Assembly: GCA_964552765.1 (NCBI GenBank)
Contig: CAZKIA010000003.1
Coordinates: forward strand, 1 to 49,296
Direction of reading: 5' to 3'
Origin: JAPUDQ01 sp964552765
GTDB taxonomy: Bacteria > Patescibacteriota > Saccharimonadia > Saccharimonadales > Saccharimonadaceae
Length of the DNA stretch: 49,296 nt
In this document: piece by piece, positions 25,763-34,676 of the stretch
How the letters are laid out: every line of letters begins with the position of its first letter
Position numbering within the stretch: the first letter of the stretch is position 1
Position numbers and translations under genes: made by a program
Notes under the pieces: generated by a model
What the model saw: only the letters and a program-made list of their open reading frames with translations
Told to the model about the DNA's origin: nothing
The model's database searches: none

Positions 25763-26411
25763 AGCAGACCCCTAGTCTTTTAAGTAAATGTTCTTATTTT
25801 GTTCTATTAGTAGTAATGTGAGCATAGCAGGGAAAAACTATACAAAAACATTACTTTAATAAAAAGTCAAATAATAGGGAATAGCAGGGGCGTGAAATAA
25901 AAATCATAATATGTCAAATATTAACAACAATGATGTGGAAAAGTACAACAATATACATCTAGCCACCTATGGTTATAGGCTGCGCTCCTTATAGGAAGGC
26001 TTATGGTATATATAATAACGCGTAGTAGTGTAACGACAATGGCTTTAAGGGAGTGATAAGCATTATTTTCAAAATAACCCCCTGTTAGGGTGGTGATAAG
26101 ACGTATTGCTAGTCATCTTTGTTATCATTCTTTAGTGTCGTAAAAGAAACATTGTGCGACATAGACTATTGTGATTGATGATGACTATTTGTATGCATCT
26201 CTGCCGTTGTGATCAATCATAATTTCACTGCTTTGTTGCCTATTATGTTTATTTTTGAGCCACCCGCTTTCAGCCTGCCATGCTTGACGAATTTTACAAC
26301 TTTTTAGGCCGGCGTATGATCAGTAGCTATGTTGTTACCGTTATTAAAAATAGTATGTTCTATATTTGTTCTATTCTATGTACAATGAAAAGAATGTTAG
26401 TAAAGAGTGGG
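25763..26411. other. 650-bp AT-rich intergenic region between convergent operons
   Basis: No convincing gene. It contains small local inverted repeats, for example CCTAT/ATAGG at about 25972, CCTT/AAGG at about 25988, and TTATTTT/AAAATAA at about 26064. The words ATAGCAGGG and GTGATAAG each occur twice. No clean terminator with a U-tract is obvious after ftsQ. The longest ATG ORF with a possible start (25911-25994, 27 codons) has no ribosome site. Confidence 0.5.
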
Positions 26412-29174
26412 CTATCGTATTTTTAGCTCGTGATCATTATTCTCGGGTCGTGGCGATAAGGTGGGTTTTGGTGTCTCTTTTGGCTGACTACGGGAAGTTG
26501 AGGGAGTTTCCTTATGGGTCGTGGCGGCTGGTGTGGCATCGTCCTTTTTGCGTCGAGTGCGCGAGCGAGTACGTTTTTTCTTTGGTTGGTCTGGGCTATC
26601 ATCTACTGGTACTGGAAATGTCGTCGTGACACGTTCTGCGGCTTTATGGGCGGCGATAGCAGTAGAATTGGCATCACGCTCAGCTACTGAGGTGGCGCCG
26701 TGGGTGGGCCATGTCTTTGGCATAGCATGCGGAGTTTGGGCGGCAGGCGGCAGGCTCGAAGCAATACGGCCATGTATCTCCTGCTCCACCATCGAGCGTT
26801 CGCGTGCGTACATAAGGCGAGAGTACTGGATGATTTGGTCGAGATTACCCTGCCCGCCCTCGGTAGCAGATGGCAATGCAAGCGTCGTCCCACTAAAGGC
26901 TGGTGACTTCTCTCCCCTGATGACCATATTGATCACAAAGTTACGGTTATGCATCTGCAAGAGGTCGGCTGCTTCAAACTGTGGCTCGAATTGCTTCACT
27001 AAAAACGGCGCATCATCGGCACTAACACGAAAACTGATCGTCGTACCGACGTTGCCGAAAACAGCATCTCGCACCGTATCGCTCATCTGAGCGATGTATT
27101 GGTTAGCGACTGTCAGATTGAGACCGTATTTACGCGCCTCAGACAAGATGGTTGCAAAGGAATCGGTCGCAAAATTCTGAAACTCATCGACGTAGAGATA
27201 AAATGGCGTGCGATCTTCGACGTTCGGTATATCACTACGGCTCATTGCCGCAAGCTGGATTTTGGTAACAATAAATGCTCCGAGGATTCCAGCATTATCT
27301 TCTCCAATCAGACCTTTCGAGAGGTTAACGATGAGGATTTTCCCCTCGTCCATCAGTTGACGGATATTGAAGGTACTTTTGGGCTGGCCAATAATATTGC
27401 GGATAATTGGGTTGGCGACAAAGGCGCCGACTTTGTTAAGCACGGGGGCGACAGCTTCAGCTTGAAACTTTTCGTTCCAGCTATTGAACTCAATATTCCA
27501 GAAATTCAGTACAACCGTATCAGTACACGAGGCCAGCACTTCTTTGCGGAATTTCTTATCAGTGAGCATCCTCGTAATATCAAGCATGGTCGTATCGGGA
27601 TGATCCAGGAGTGCCAGGATGGTATAGCGCAAAATATACTCGAGTCGTGGCCCCCAGCTCTCACCGAACATACGTTTGAGTACGCCGATAATCTCAGAGC
27701 TGGTATTGTTCTTGAGATTAGGGTCGATGACCTCCATGGGGTTAAACCCTAAGGGGTAGTTCGTGTCTGCGGGGTTGAAATATACAACATCTTTGATGCG
27801 ATGTGGTGGGATGAATCGCAGATTATTGACGGCAAAATCGCCGTGCGGGTCGATGATAGCATAGCCTTCATTGTGAAAAATATCACTCAGCGCAAATAGC
27901 TCGAGCAAACCAGACTTACCTGCACCAGTTTGTCCGATGATATAGACATGGCGGGAGCGATCATAGCGGTACAAGCCGAATTGTTGATTGAGGCCGCGAA
28001 AGTTCGTGAGGCCAAAGGCGCTGATCCCGCTATCGACGGCGTCATCTCCAGTCAAAATGGGAAGTTTTGCAGGTGGTTCGGCTGTTTTTGTACTTGCCCA
28101 GACAATATTTGGTGTCTCAACATTGGTATGTGGCAGATGATAGACCGAGGCCAGCTCTTCAATATTGAGGATAAAGCCTTTATCGGTAAAAATACGAGCG
28201 GCGTAGGGGGCGAGCGCTTCACGGTTAAAGCTGGTGTTGGCGATACGAAAGCCGTTGAGGTTGGTGCTGTTAAACTGCTTAAAGGTACCTACGAGCGCTT
28301 GCATACGCAGTTTGGCAGCAACTTTATCCTCACCTAAGTAGGCGATACGAATCTTGACGCGATAGCCGAGTTTGGTTGATTTTTTCTCGATTTCGGCAAT
28401 TCGGGTTTTTTCCCTCTCGGTCAGCTCGCGCGCTTTTGTCTCGCCGCCTGCTCCTGCCGCTGGTGGCGTCCATAGCGCTTCAAGAATCTTAAGGAAGTAG
28501 CCTGCATCACCAAAGCCAAGACCACCCCCTCCCCCGCCGCGAACTTTGCTCACGTAACTTGCCGCTCGACGATGCCAGTCATCAGCGATAGGACGGGCCA
28601 GAATTTGTATCCATATCTCCTCGTCTTTGTCATCCATCTTGGCAAGTGTTGCGGTGATACTCGCGAGGGGATCAACCTCAAAGTTATCAAATGTCTTGAT
28701 CGGTAACACTTCGTTATCGCTCAGGGTGAGTTCGGCCGTGTGGACGACACTGTGCTGAAGATGACGACGTGTGTAGTCTTCGTCGGCTTCATGTATCTGC
28801 ACGGTCGGGTATTGAGCATAGATCTGCCCTTCGACGAAGTTTTGTAGGTGCTTTGGCACCCATATATAAAAGCGAATGAGTTTATTGACGACGGCAATCT
28901 CAAAACTGATATGCTCTTGCCAGCCCCCGCTCTCCTTAAGCTCCTTGCGATCACGCAAGATACCATGAAGACTGGCAAACATTTGTTCGGCGGCAAGCTC
29001 TTTTTTATCGTTGGCTTTTGGAATCTCAAGAATAAGCAGTGTCATGTCGGTTGACTCGATGTGGTCAACAGTCTGGTAGTTACGCCAGGTCAAATAGCCG
29101 AGAACCAATACCAAAGGTATCCAGACGTACCACTGGAGTAATAAACTTAAAATAAATCCGATTAATGAGCCCAT
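26412..29174 (-). CDS. VirD4/TraG-like (DUF87-type) ATPase, 920 aa
   Basis: Large membrane-anchored ATPase. One or two N-terminal membrane helices (residues 1-25), a ~350-residue domain of unknown fold, then a RecA-like ATPase core. Walker A is GQTGAGKS (Lys420); then IIDPHGDFA, LIVNLSKG, and Walker B FYLYVDEFQNF with ILSEARKYGLNLTVANQYIAQ. The C-terminal ~120 residues are Ser/Thr/Pro-rich and strongly basic (KKKRTRSRTRRKK), probably disordered. Such proteins are frequent in Patescibacteria and are thought to pump DNA or drive pilus/secretion systems. It lies 68 bases downstream of the sigma4-HARE gene on the same strand. Confidence 0.88.
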   Translation of the reverse strand: MGSLIGFILSLLLQWYVWIPLVLVLGYLTWRNYQTVDHIESTDMTLLILEIPKANDKKELAAEQMFASLHGILRDRKELKESGGWQEHISFEIAVVNKLIRFYIWVPKHLQNFVEGQIYAQYPTVQIHEADEDYTRRHLQHSVVHTAELTLSDNEVLPIKTFDNFEVDPLASITATLAKMDDKDEEIWIQILARPIADDWHRRAASYVSKVRGGGGGGLGFGDAGYFLKILEALWTPPAAGAGGETKARELTEREKTRIAEIEKKSTKLGYRVKIRIAYLGEDKVAAKLRMQALVGTFKQFNSTNLNGFRIANTSFNREALAPYAARIFTDKGFILNIEELASVYHLPHTNVETPNIVWASTKTAEPPAKLPILTGDDAVDSGISAFGLTNFRGLNQQFGLYRYDRSRHVYIIGQTGAGKSGLLELFALSDIFHNEGYAIIDPHGDFAVNNLRFIPPHRIKDVVYFNPADTNYPLGFNPMEVIDPNLKNNTSSEIIGVLKRMFGESWGPRLEYILRYTILALLDHPDTTMLDITRMLTDKKFRKEVLASCTDTVVLNFWNIEFNSWNEKFQAEAVAPVLNKVGAFVANPIIRNIIGQPKSTFNIRQLMDEGKILIVNLSKGLIGEDNAGILGAFIVTKIQLAAMSRSDIPNVEDRTPFYLYVDEFQNFATDSFATILSEARKYGLNLTVANQYIAQMSDTVRDAVFGNVGTTISFRVSADDAPFLVKQFEPQFEAADLLQMHNRNFVINMVIRGEKSPAFSGTTLALPSATEGGQGNLDQIIQYSRLMYARERSMVEQEIHGRIASSLPPAAQTPHAMPKTWPTHGATSVAERDANSTAIAAHKAAERVTTTFPVPVDDSPDQPKKKRTRSRTRRKKDDATPAATTHKETPSTSRSQPKETPKPTLSPRPENNDHELKIR

Positions 29175-29242
29175 AAATTACCACTTCTTATTGTGGCTGA
29201 AAAACGCTTATTTATCAATCGCTTATCAGTCTGGAGCAACAA

Positions 29243-30286
29243 TTACTTAGCGTCGGCCAGCGCGTAGGTTGCTTTGGCGACACGCTTGAACTGAGGTTTA
29301 CTCTGTAGGTTCAGGAGGATTGTCGTCTCTTTTACCTGGCGATGTTTGAGGACGCGGCGGACGATTTCATCTCGAGTCAATGGGCCAGCTTCTTTTTTGA
29401 GGATGTCGCTGATGATATCACTGACGGTGCCCTTCTTATAGCCCCATTCGCTCAATGCATAGATGCCACGACCGATGAGGACAAAGCGTTTGTCCTTGAT
29501 GAGTTCATTGTGAATAGCCTGTGTCGTAACATTTTTGCGCTTAAAATCACTGTCTTTGATGCTCTTAGCGATTTCACTAAAGTGCATCGGCTTCGCTTTG
29601 TCCTGCAAAATAACGTAGATTTTGTCGCGAATGTTTTTAGGATTGACGGTAGGCCACTTGTTGAGACCCCATTGATCCTTGAGGTGAGACAGGTTCTTAC
29701 TAAGGCTAGCGATGGCGCGAACTTGGTCGGGGTGATCATGAGAAAGCTTTTCATGTAGGTCGGTAATCTCGATAGGCTCGCCATGCTCTTTGATCGTCTT
29801 GACGACGCTATCAACATCACTTTTGAGTTTCTTCTCATCGTGGCGCTCACGGATGGCGACACCATGGTGATAATGATCGTTTTCACCGAGAACAGTAATA
29901 TTTGGGGCAAGTTCGGCAATAAAGGCAATATGCGCGTGATCGCGCTCAGAGGGCACATCATGAATGCGTCCCGTCAAATCTGACACGCGAGCAACGCCAC
30001 CCATTTCGTGCAAGTGGCGAATGAAGTGTTTTTCAATCGTACCGACTGTCTCGGCGTCTTTTTCAGCAGCAAGCTTCAGGCGAATCAAAATAGCTTTTTC
30101 AAGTTGACGAACACGCTCCCGAGTGATGCCAAGAAGATCGCCAATCTGTTCCAGAGTTTCTTTGCGGTCATTAAGACCAAAGCGACGAGCAATAATCTCA
30201 CGTTCACGTTCACGTTCAATACTGCTAAGGATACGCTCGACAGCGTCAGAAGTGTTAATGGCGGGATCTGGGGCGGCATCGCTCAT
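29243..30286 (-). CDS. sigma-70 region 4-like protein fused to HARE-type winged helices, 347 aa
   Basis: Residues ~10-75 contain a sigma region 4 helix-turn-helix: REREREIIARRFGL, then TLEQIGDLLGITRERVRQLE, the part that recognises -35 boxes. Sigma region 2 is absent, so this is not a complete sigma factor. The rest is charged, and from about residue 230 contains HARE-HTH-like winged-helix repeats (PMHFSEIAKSIKDSDF, then RFVLIGRGIYALSEWG and RFKRVAKATYALAD-like QFKRVAKATYALAD). HARE domains occur in RNA polymerase delta. It is probably a polymerase-associated regulator; this is an inference from domain order. Confidence 0.8.
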   Translation of the reverse strand: MSDAAPDPAINTSDAVERILSSIEREREREIIARRFGLNDRKETLEQIGDLLGITRERVRQLEKAILIRLKLAAEKDAETVGTIEKHFIRHLHEMGGVARVSDLTGRIHDVPSERDHAHIAFIAELAPNITVLGENDHYHHGVAIRERHDEKKLKSDVDSVVKTIKEHGEPIEITDLHEKLSHDHPDQVRAIASLSKNLSHLKDQWGLNKWPTVNPKNIRDKIYVILQDKAKPMHFSEIAKSIKDSDFKRKNVTTQAIHNELIKDKRFVLIGRGIYALSEWGYKKGTVSDIISDILKKEAGPLTRDEIVRRVLKHRQVKETTILLNLQSKPQFKRVAKATYALADAK

Positions 30287-30336
30287 AGTGGCTCTATCTT
30301 CCTAAATTTATCTGTTAATAATCAGAGTTGAGTATG

Positions 30337-30365
30337 ATTATAGAACAAATTAGTACTTAGGTCAA
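30337..30365 (-). promoter_or_regulatory. sigma70-like promoter of the sigma4-HARE gene
   Basis: Minus strand: TTGACC (30365-30360), exactly 17 bp, TATAAT (30342-30337). Gives a leader of about 45 nt. Confidence 0.8.
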
Positions 30366-30485
30366 CTATATTTGTTATTTCACCACACTATTTCTGTCTG
30401 TCGACTATTATAGCACATACTTGGCGCTTATGGTAAATAGTACTTTGAGGCTTTTTTGTTGTGGAATTTATTGTTTCGTAAGTAT

Positions 30486-31496
30486 TCACTTATCGAATAC
30501 ATGCAGTGAAAGTCCAATGAATCCCAGGGAGCGTTTTCGCCGTACCTTCTCGCGTCCAGCAAGTCTATCGGTAGTCTTTTTTGATATATCAAAGAGTCGT
30601 GCATCGTCCGGATGTAGCGCAACGTGGCGATTGATGATGGTGAGTGCTCGATTGCGAGCGGCTTCGATCTGTCGCTTGATAGTTGCTTGGGATTGTCGAG
30701 GTATGATCTTTGATCGCTTGACGAAGGCGCTCATATCATTGGATAGAAAGACGTATTTACGAGCCATACGTGGACGCATAGCATGATTCTCGTGATACGT
30801 CATGCCGCCGATAAAGTTTTCGATAAAATCAGATAGTTTGATCACTTTTGACCCTAGTGCATCCGGCGCTTGCATCAGGCCGCGGACTACATCTTCATAG
30901 ACATCCCACTTGCGGAGTTGCTTTTCTACGGGGTCATCAATGCCGTCGTTTAAGTCATCACGGTATGGCTCGCTCGTGAGCCACTGTACGATACCACGGA
31001 TATTTTGACCTGAAAGGTTGGCATCGTCATCAGGGCGTTGATAGCGACGCGCGATGCTATCAAGCGCACGCTGCTGGAGGTCATAGATGGCTGATTGACC
31101 GTACTCAGCTAACTCTAGATCATCATCTTCAAATTCTTTGAGCCAGCGCTCGGGGTGGTCTTCTACTGTGTCATGAATCAATGCACTGATAATAAGGTCT
31201 GGTCGATCCCGAACATTAAAATGATCACGACTGAGAATCCGCAGTGCAACCCGCAAAGGATGGACGAGCACGGGGCGCTCCCCCTGAGTGTCGCCATGGT
31301 GAATGCGCGTTGCGTCTTCGAGTGCGAGATGCACCAGACGCTTGTCTTCATCATCCCAGTGCGTGTCCTCTACCTCAATCAGTAGTCTCTCTACGAGGCC
31401 GTCGGCACTCGTCTCGTGTAGCTCGGTAAGTTCGCGTAGTCGCATTGAGGCAAGCTCTGTTGGCATTGGATGTGTGGGCTCGCTTGCATGATTCAT
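30486..31496 (-). CDS. HD-domain protein related to the RelA/SpoT hydrolase domain, 336 aa
   Basis: The N-terminal half shows the (p)ppGpp hydrolase-type HD pattern: VLVHPLRVALRILS followed by IISALIHDTVEDHPE (HDxxED). No synthetase, TGS or ACT domain follows, so it would be a stand-alone hydrolase-like protein; alarmone degradation is an inference. The later region is helical and charged. A TATAAT box (31508-31503 on the minus strand) ends 6 nt before the ATG, implying leaderless translation. It stands alone between topA and the sigma4-HARE gene. Confidence 0.8.
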   Translation of the reverse strand: MNHASEPTHPMPTELASMRLRELTELHETSADGLVERLLIEVEDTHWDDEDKRLVHLALEDATRIHHGDTQGERPVLVHPLRVALRILSRDHFNVRDRPDLIISALIHDTVEDHPERWLKEFEDDDLELAEYGQSAIYDLQQRALDSIARRYQRPDDDANLSGQNIRGIVQWLTSEPYRDDLNDGIDDPVEKQLRKWDVYEDVVRGLMQAPDALGSKVIKLSDFIENFIGGMTYHENHAMRPRMARKYVFLSNDMSAFVKRSKIIPRQSQATIKRQIEAARNRALTIINRHVALHPDDARLFDISKKTTDRLAGREKVRRKRSLGFIGLSLHVFDK

Positions 31497-31555
31497 ATCA
31501 CCATTATAAACATAGAGTATGGGTAAATGTATTGTGCAAATTGCGACAGGGTTGA

Positions 31556-34042
31556 TTACTTCTTTTTACGGGTGAAGCGGCGTTTTTTGCCTGCAGCAGG
31601 AGCGGCGGCAAGGAGCTCTTTGGCCTTGTCGTGCGTAATAGATTTTGGGTCGGTGTCTTTGGGGATCTTGGCATTCTTTTTGCCGTCGGTGATGTATGGC
31701 CCGAAGCGGCCGTTTAGAACCTTGATGCCATCGCCAAAATCGGCGATATTTTTCTCGGCTTCAGACTTCAACTTGGCGGCGTAGAGTTCGCGGGCCTCTT
31801 CGAGTGTAATAGTGTGAGGGTCAAGTGGCTTGATGCTGACATAGAGCTTGTCGATCTGAATATACGGGCCAAAGCGACCAATGTTGGCTTTGATATCGAG
31901 ACCATCGTCGGTTTGGCCGACGACACGGGGCAGCTTAAAGGCCTCAAGTGCTTGCTCCAACGTGACGGTTTCGATTCGTGCGCCACGTGGCATCGGAGCA
32001 AAGTCTGGCTTTGTCTCGTCGTCGCTACTACCGAGCTGCAACATGGGGCCAAATCGGCCAAAACGAGCGTAAATCGGCCGTTTACTTTTCGGATCGATGC
32101 CGATTTCACGGTTTTCGCCAACCGTCGATCGATCGATAGTACCAGACTGCTCGATAAGTTCATGAAATGGAGTATAAAATTCGCGGAGCATGTGGTTGCG
32201 CTCGATTGAATTGGTAGCAATTCGATCAAAATCTTCTTCGACGCTGGCCGTGAATCCATAGTCAACAACCTTGTTGAAATGATTCGTTAAAAAGTCGGCG
32301 ATCAGTTCACCGCTTGGTGTTGGCACCAGCTTGCCGCGATCCGAACCAGTTTTTTCGGTGACAATTTCGCGGGTGATGTTCTCTGAAACGACAGATAAAT
32401 TGTTCGCTGAGCTGTTGTCATTGTGCCTATCACTTTTTGTCTGCCTGTCTATATCTGTCGTGTCAGCGAGCGCAGCCTGTGATAGCTCCTCCCTCTTCCC
32501 TCTTCCCTCTTCCCTCTGTACTGGCTGATAAGCCAGTACTACCACCTCTCGTGGTTCGCCCTCTGACTCACCTTTCGCCACATAGCCGCGTGTTTGCACA
32601 GTATTAATGATCGTCGCGTAGGTACTTGGGCGGCCAATGCCGAGTTCTTCGAGTTTTTTGACGAGACTTCCCTCGGTGTAGCGCGCTGGCGGTCGAGCAA
32701 AGACCTGGCGAGCTTCGACGCGTAGGCAGTCGAGTGTGTCTCCCGTTACCATTGCTGGGAGAATCTCATTTTCTTTGCCGCTACCGTATACGGCAAGGAA
32801 ACCAGGGAATGTAATAACCTCTCCTTTAGCCAGGAAAACGTGAGACTTGCTTTGTGATTGACTTGTGCCTAATGCGGTATGTCGTATGTCTATGCGCACC
32901 TCTGTTTTTTCTAGTCGAGCGGGCGCCATTTGGCTTGCCAGTGTGCGGTTACGAATAAGGCGGTACAGCTTTTGGTCGTATTCATTTGCTGAGGCAACTT
33001 CAAGTGACATATCTGTGGGGCGAATTGCCTCATGGGCTTCCTGGGCACTCGATGATTTGGTCTTGTAAGCACGCACCTGGACATAGTCTTTGCCATAGGT
33101 CGATTCAATATAATTTGCCGCCGCCGCCATTGCTTGTTTGCTGAGTGTCACGCTGTCGGTACGCATATAGGTGATCTTACCCTCTTGGTACAGCTTTTGG
33201 GCGCTTGTCATGGTGGCGCGGCTGCCGAAACCAAGCTTGCTGTTGGCTTCTTGTTGGAGGGTGCTGGTAGTAAATGGTGCGCTCGGGTTGCGCGTGCCAG
33301 GGTTTTTACTCACATCTGACACGACATAGTCTGCGTCGCGAATGCTAGAAAGGAACTGCAAAGCTTGATCTTCAGTGGCAAATTTCTCTGGCAGCTCGGC
33401 CTTAACGATACTTCCCTCTTCCCTCTTCCCGATTCCCGCTAACTCCGCCGTGACTTTAAACTGTGAAGTTCCCTCAAAGCCACGAATTTCTCGTTCACGC
33501 TCCACAATCAGTCGTACTGCCGGGCTCTGGACGCGGCCGGCGCTTTTGCCTCCTGGGACTTTTTGCCAGACAACAGGACTGAGTTCAAACCCAACGATTC
33601 GATCAAGAATCTGACGCGCTTGCTGAGCACGCACGAGGTTCATATCGACAGTGCGTGGATTTTTGACGGCTTCTTCGATGGCTGATTTGGTGATCTCATG
33701 AAATACGATTCGTTTTGTCCTGGCAGGGTCAAGCTTGAGGACTTCACACAGATGCCAGGCGATCGCTTCTCCTTCGCGGTCTTCATCGGTCGCGAGCCAG
33801 ACGGTTTCGGCGGCCTTGACTGCCTTGCGGAGTTCGGCAATCGTCTTTTTCTTGTCTGGGTCGATTTCGTATACCGTCTCAAAGTTATTATGTACGTCGA
33901 TAGCGGCACGACCATCCTTGGTCTTTTTGGCAATACTACGGATGTGACCAATACTTGAGAGAACCTTAAAATCCTTACCGAGATACTTCTCGATAGTTTT
34001 GGCTTTTGCGGGGCTCTCAACGATAACTAAATTCTTACTCAT
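31556..34042 (-). CDS. topA: DNA topoisomerase I
   Basis: Type IA topoisomerase that relaxes negative supercoils. The start is MSKNLVIVESPAKAKTIEKYLG (first 20 residues of the Toprim domain). Further motifs are WLATDEDREGEAIAWHL, the active-site Tyr292 in ITYMRTDS, and GRPSTYATII. The C-terminus has three FGRFGP/IGRFGPYIQ/NGRFGPYIT repeats but no CxxC zinc fingers, ending in a basic tail. Two insertions coded by GAGGGAA-like heptanucleotide repeats are present: GIGKREEGS in the Toprim-proximal part (33414-33427) and REEGRGKREE, followed by ~40 low-complexity residues, near residue 515 (32491-32517). The length of 828 aa is normal plus these insertions. Confidence 0.96.
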   Translation of the reverse strand: MSKNLVIVESPAKAKTIEKYLGKDFKVLSSIGHIRSIAKKTKDGRAAIDVHNNFETVYEIDPDKKKTIAELRKAVKAAETVWLATDEDREGEAIAWHLCEVLKLDPARTKRIVFHEITKSAIEEAVKNPRTVDMNLVRAQQARQILDRIVGFELSPVVWQKVPGGKSAGRVQSPAVRLIVEREREIRGFEGTSQFKVTAELAGIGKREEGSIVKAELPEKFATEDQALQFLSSIRDADYVVSDVSKNPGTRNPSAPFTTSTLQQEANSKLGFGSRATMTSAQKLYQEGKITYMRTDSVTLSKQAMAAAANYIESTYGKDYVQVRAYKTKSSSAQEAHEAIRPTDMSLEVASANEYDQKLYRLIRNRTLASQMAPARLEKTEVRIDIRHTALGTSQSQSKSHVFLAKGEVITFPGFLAVYGSGKENEILPAMVTGDTLDCLRVEARQVFARPPARYTEGSLVKKLEELGIGRPSTYATIINTVQTRGYVAKGESEGEPREVVVLAYQPVQREEGRGKREELSQAALADTTDIDRQTKSDRHNDNSSANNLSVVSENITREIVTEKTGSDRGKLVPTPSGELIADFLTNHFNKVVDYGFTASVEEDFDRIATNSIERNHMLREFYTPFHELIEQSGTIDRSTVGENREIGIDPKSKRPIYARFGRFGPMLQLGSSDDETKPDFAPMPRGARIETVTLEQALEAFKLPRVVGQTDDGLDIKANIGRFGPYIQIDKLYVSIKPLDPHTITLEEARELYAAKLKSEAEKNIADFGDGIKVLNGRFGPYITDGKKNAKIPKDTDPKSITHDKAKELLAAAPAAGKKRRFTRKKK
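32491..32517 (-). repeat. heptanucleotide repeat inside topA, about 3.9 units
   Basis: CCCTCTT on the plus strand (coding AAGAGGG) is repeated in perfect tandem at 32491, 32498, 32505 and 32512. Three units span 21 nt, so they read as seven residues, GKREEGR-like. Loss or gain of one unit would shift the frame. Confidence 0.9.
33414..33440 (-). repeat. second heptanucleotide repeat in topA
   Basis: Two perfect CCCTCTT units (33414-33427) continue into diverged units CCCGATT and CCCGCTA. In coding sense this reads GCGGGAA, TCGGGAA, GAGGGAA, GAGGGAA, encoding AGIGKREEGS. Confidence 0.8.
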
Positions 34043-34184
34043 ATATACAGCGCCTAATACTAGCACGTTCTGTCAACTACCGTAAACAATTACATCTGAT
34101 AAAGCAATTGACATAACCAGCATGCGAGGAGCATACTATCCATCAAGCTTGTTGAGGAAAACAACTTGTCCATAGCGCAATCAC

Positions 34185-34213
34185 TTGATATATCACCAAA
34201 AAAGTGATATAAT
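34185..34213 (+). promoter_or_regulatory. promoter with internal operator-like palindrome
   Basis: TTGATA (34185-34190), 17 bp, TATAAT (34208-34213). The inverted repeat TATATCAC (34189-34196) and GTGATATA (34204-34211) fills the spacer and overlaps both boxes, a typical repressor site. It drives the GC-rich gene at 34303. Confidence 0.7.
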
Positions 34214-34302
34214 ATGAGTGATTGTGAATGAACTATCGTAGTAGCACCACAGGCAGTACCTCTCAATATCCATGAAGTTCAACCCCAGAAAGGGTGATAG
34301 GC

Positions 34303-34608
34303 ATGACCATCGAAGCAGTCCGGACCGAGTGTGGCCCATGTTTCGAAGATTCGTTGATGCAAGCATTTGATCTAACCCCGACCCGGGTCAGTGAGATCGC
34401 TGCGAGCATGCGGGCGCTTCGTTGCGTTTTCGTCGGCATACAGAGCTGCTGGGTAGCGAGTGGCTACCCGGTCGTTCACAGCTTCCTCAAGGAGTACTTT
34501 CCGTACCCCATCGATGTGGAGCTGGCACGCAGTCTTCGGAGTGGCGTGGAGCGCCTGACCATCTGCAAGGTCAACGGCGACCACTACTGGTCGCTCATCG
34601 TCGAGTAA
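34303..34608 (+). CDS. GC-rich small protein, 101 aa
   Basis: Unrecognised protein, cassette B. The ATG at 34303 follows GAAAGGG by about 9 nt; an in-frame GTG is nine bases upstream. Codons are mostly C/G-ending. It has an N-terminal TECGPCFEDSLMQAF (CxxC), a helical region with TPTRVSEIAASMRALRC, and a C-terminal KVNGDHYWSLIVE strand. The NGDHYWSLIV ending and the early CGPC recall cysteine-peptidase-like folds, but this is speculative. It has its own promoter and its own terminator, and interrupts the topA-dprA interval. Confidence 0.65.
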   Translation: MTIEAVRTECGPCFEDSLMQAFDLTPTRVSEIAASMRALRCVFVGIQSCWVASGYPVVHSFLKEYFPYPIDVELARSLRSGVERLTICKVNGDHYWSLIVE

Positions 34609-34643
34609 CATCGACCACAACTTCATAAGGGTTTCGAGAGAAG

Positions 34644-34676
34644 ACCGGCCATGCAATGTGGCCGGTTTCTCATTTT
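34644..34676 (+). terminator. hairpin after cassette B
   Basis: ACCGGCCA (34644-34651) pairs with TGGCCGGT (34659-34666) around TGCAATG, followed by TTCTCATTTT. It also lies at the 3' end of the convergent dprA gene. Confidence 0.75.

Noticed and set aside
25911..25994. 27-codon ORF in the AT-rich gap
   Set aside because: No ribosome site, Asn-rich composition as expected from AT-rich DNA, and no coupling to a neighbour.
26521..28337. Long plus-strand open frames opposite the TraG-like gene
   Set aside because: They are antisense to a well-supported ATPase gene with full Walker motifs, have no ribosome sites, and arise from its codon bias.
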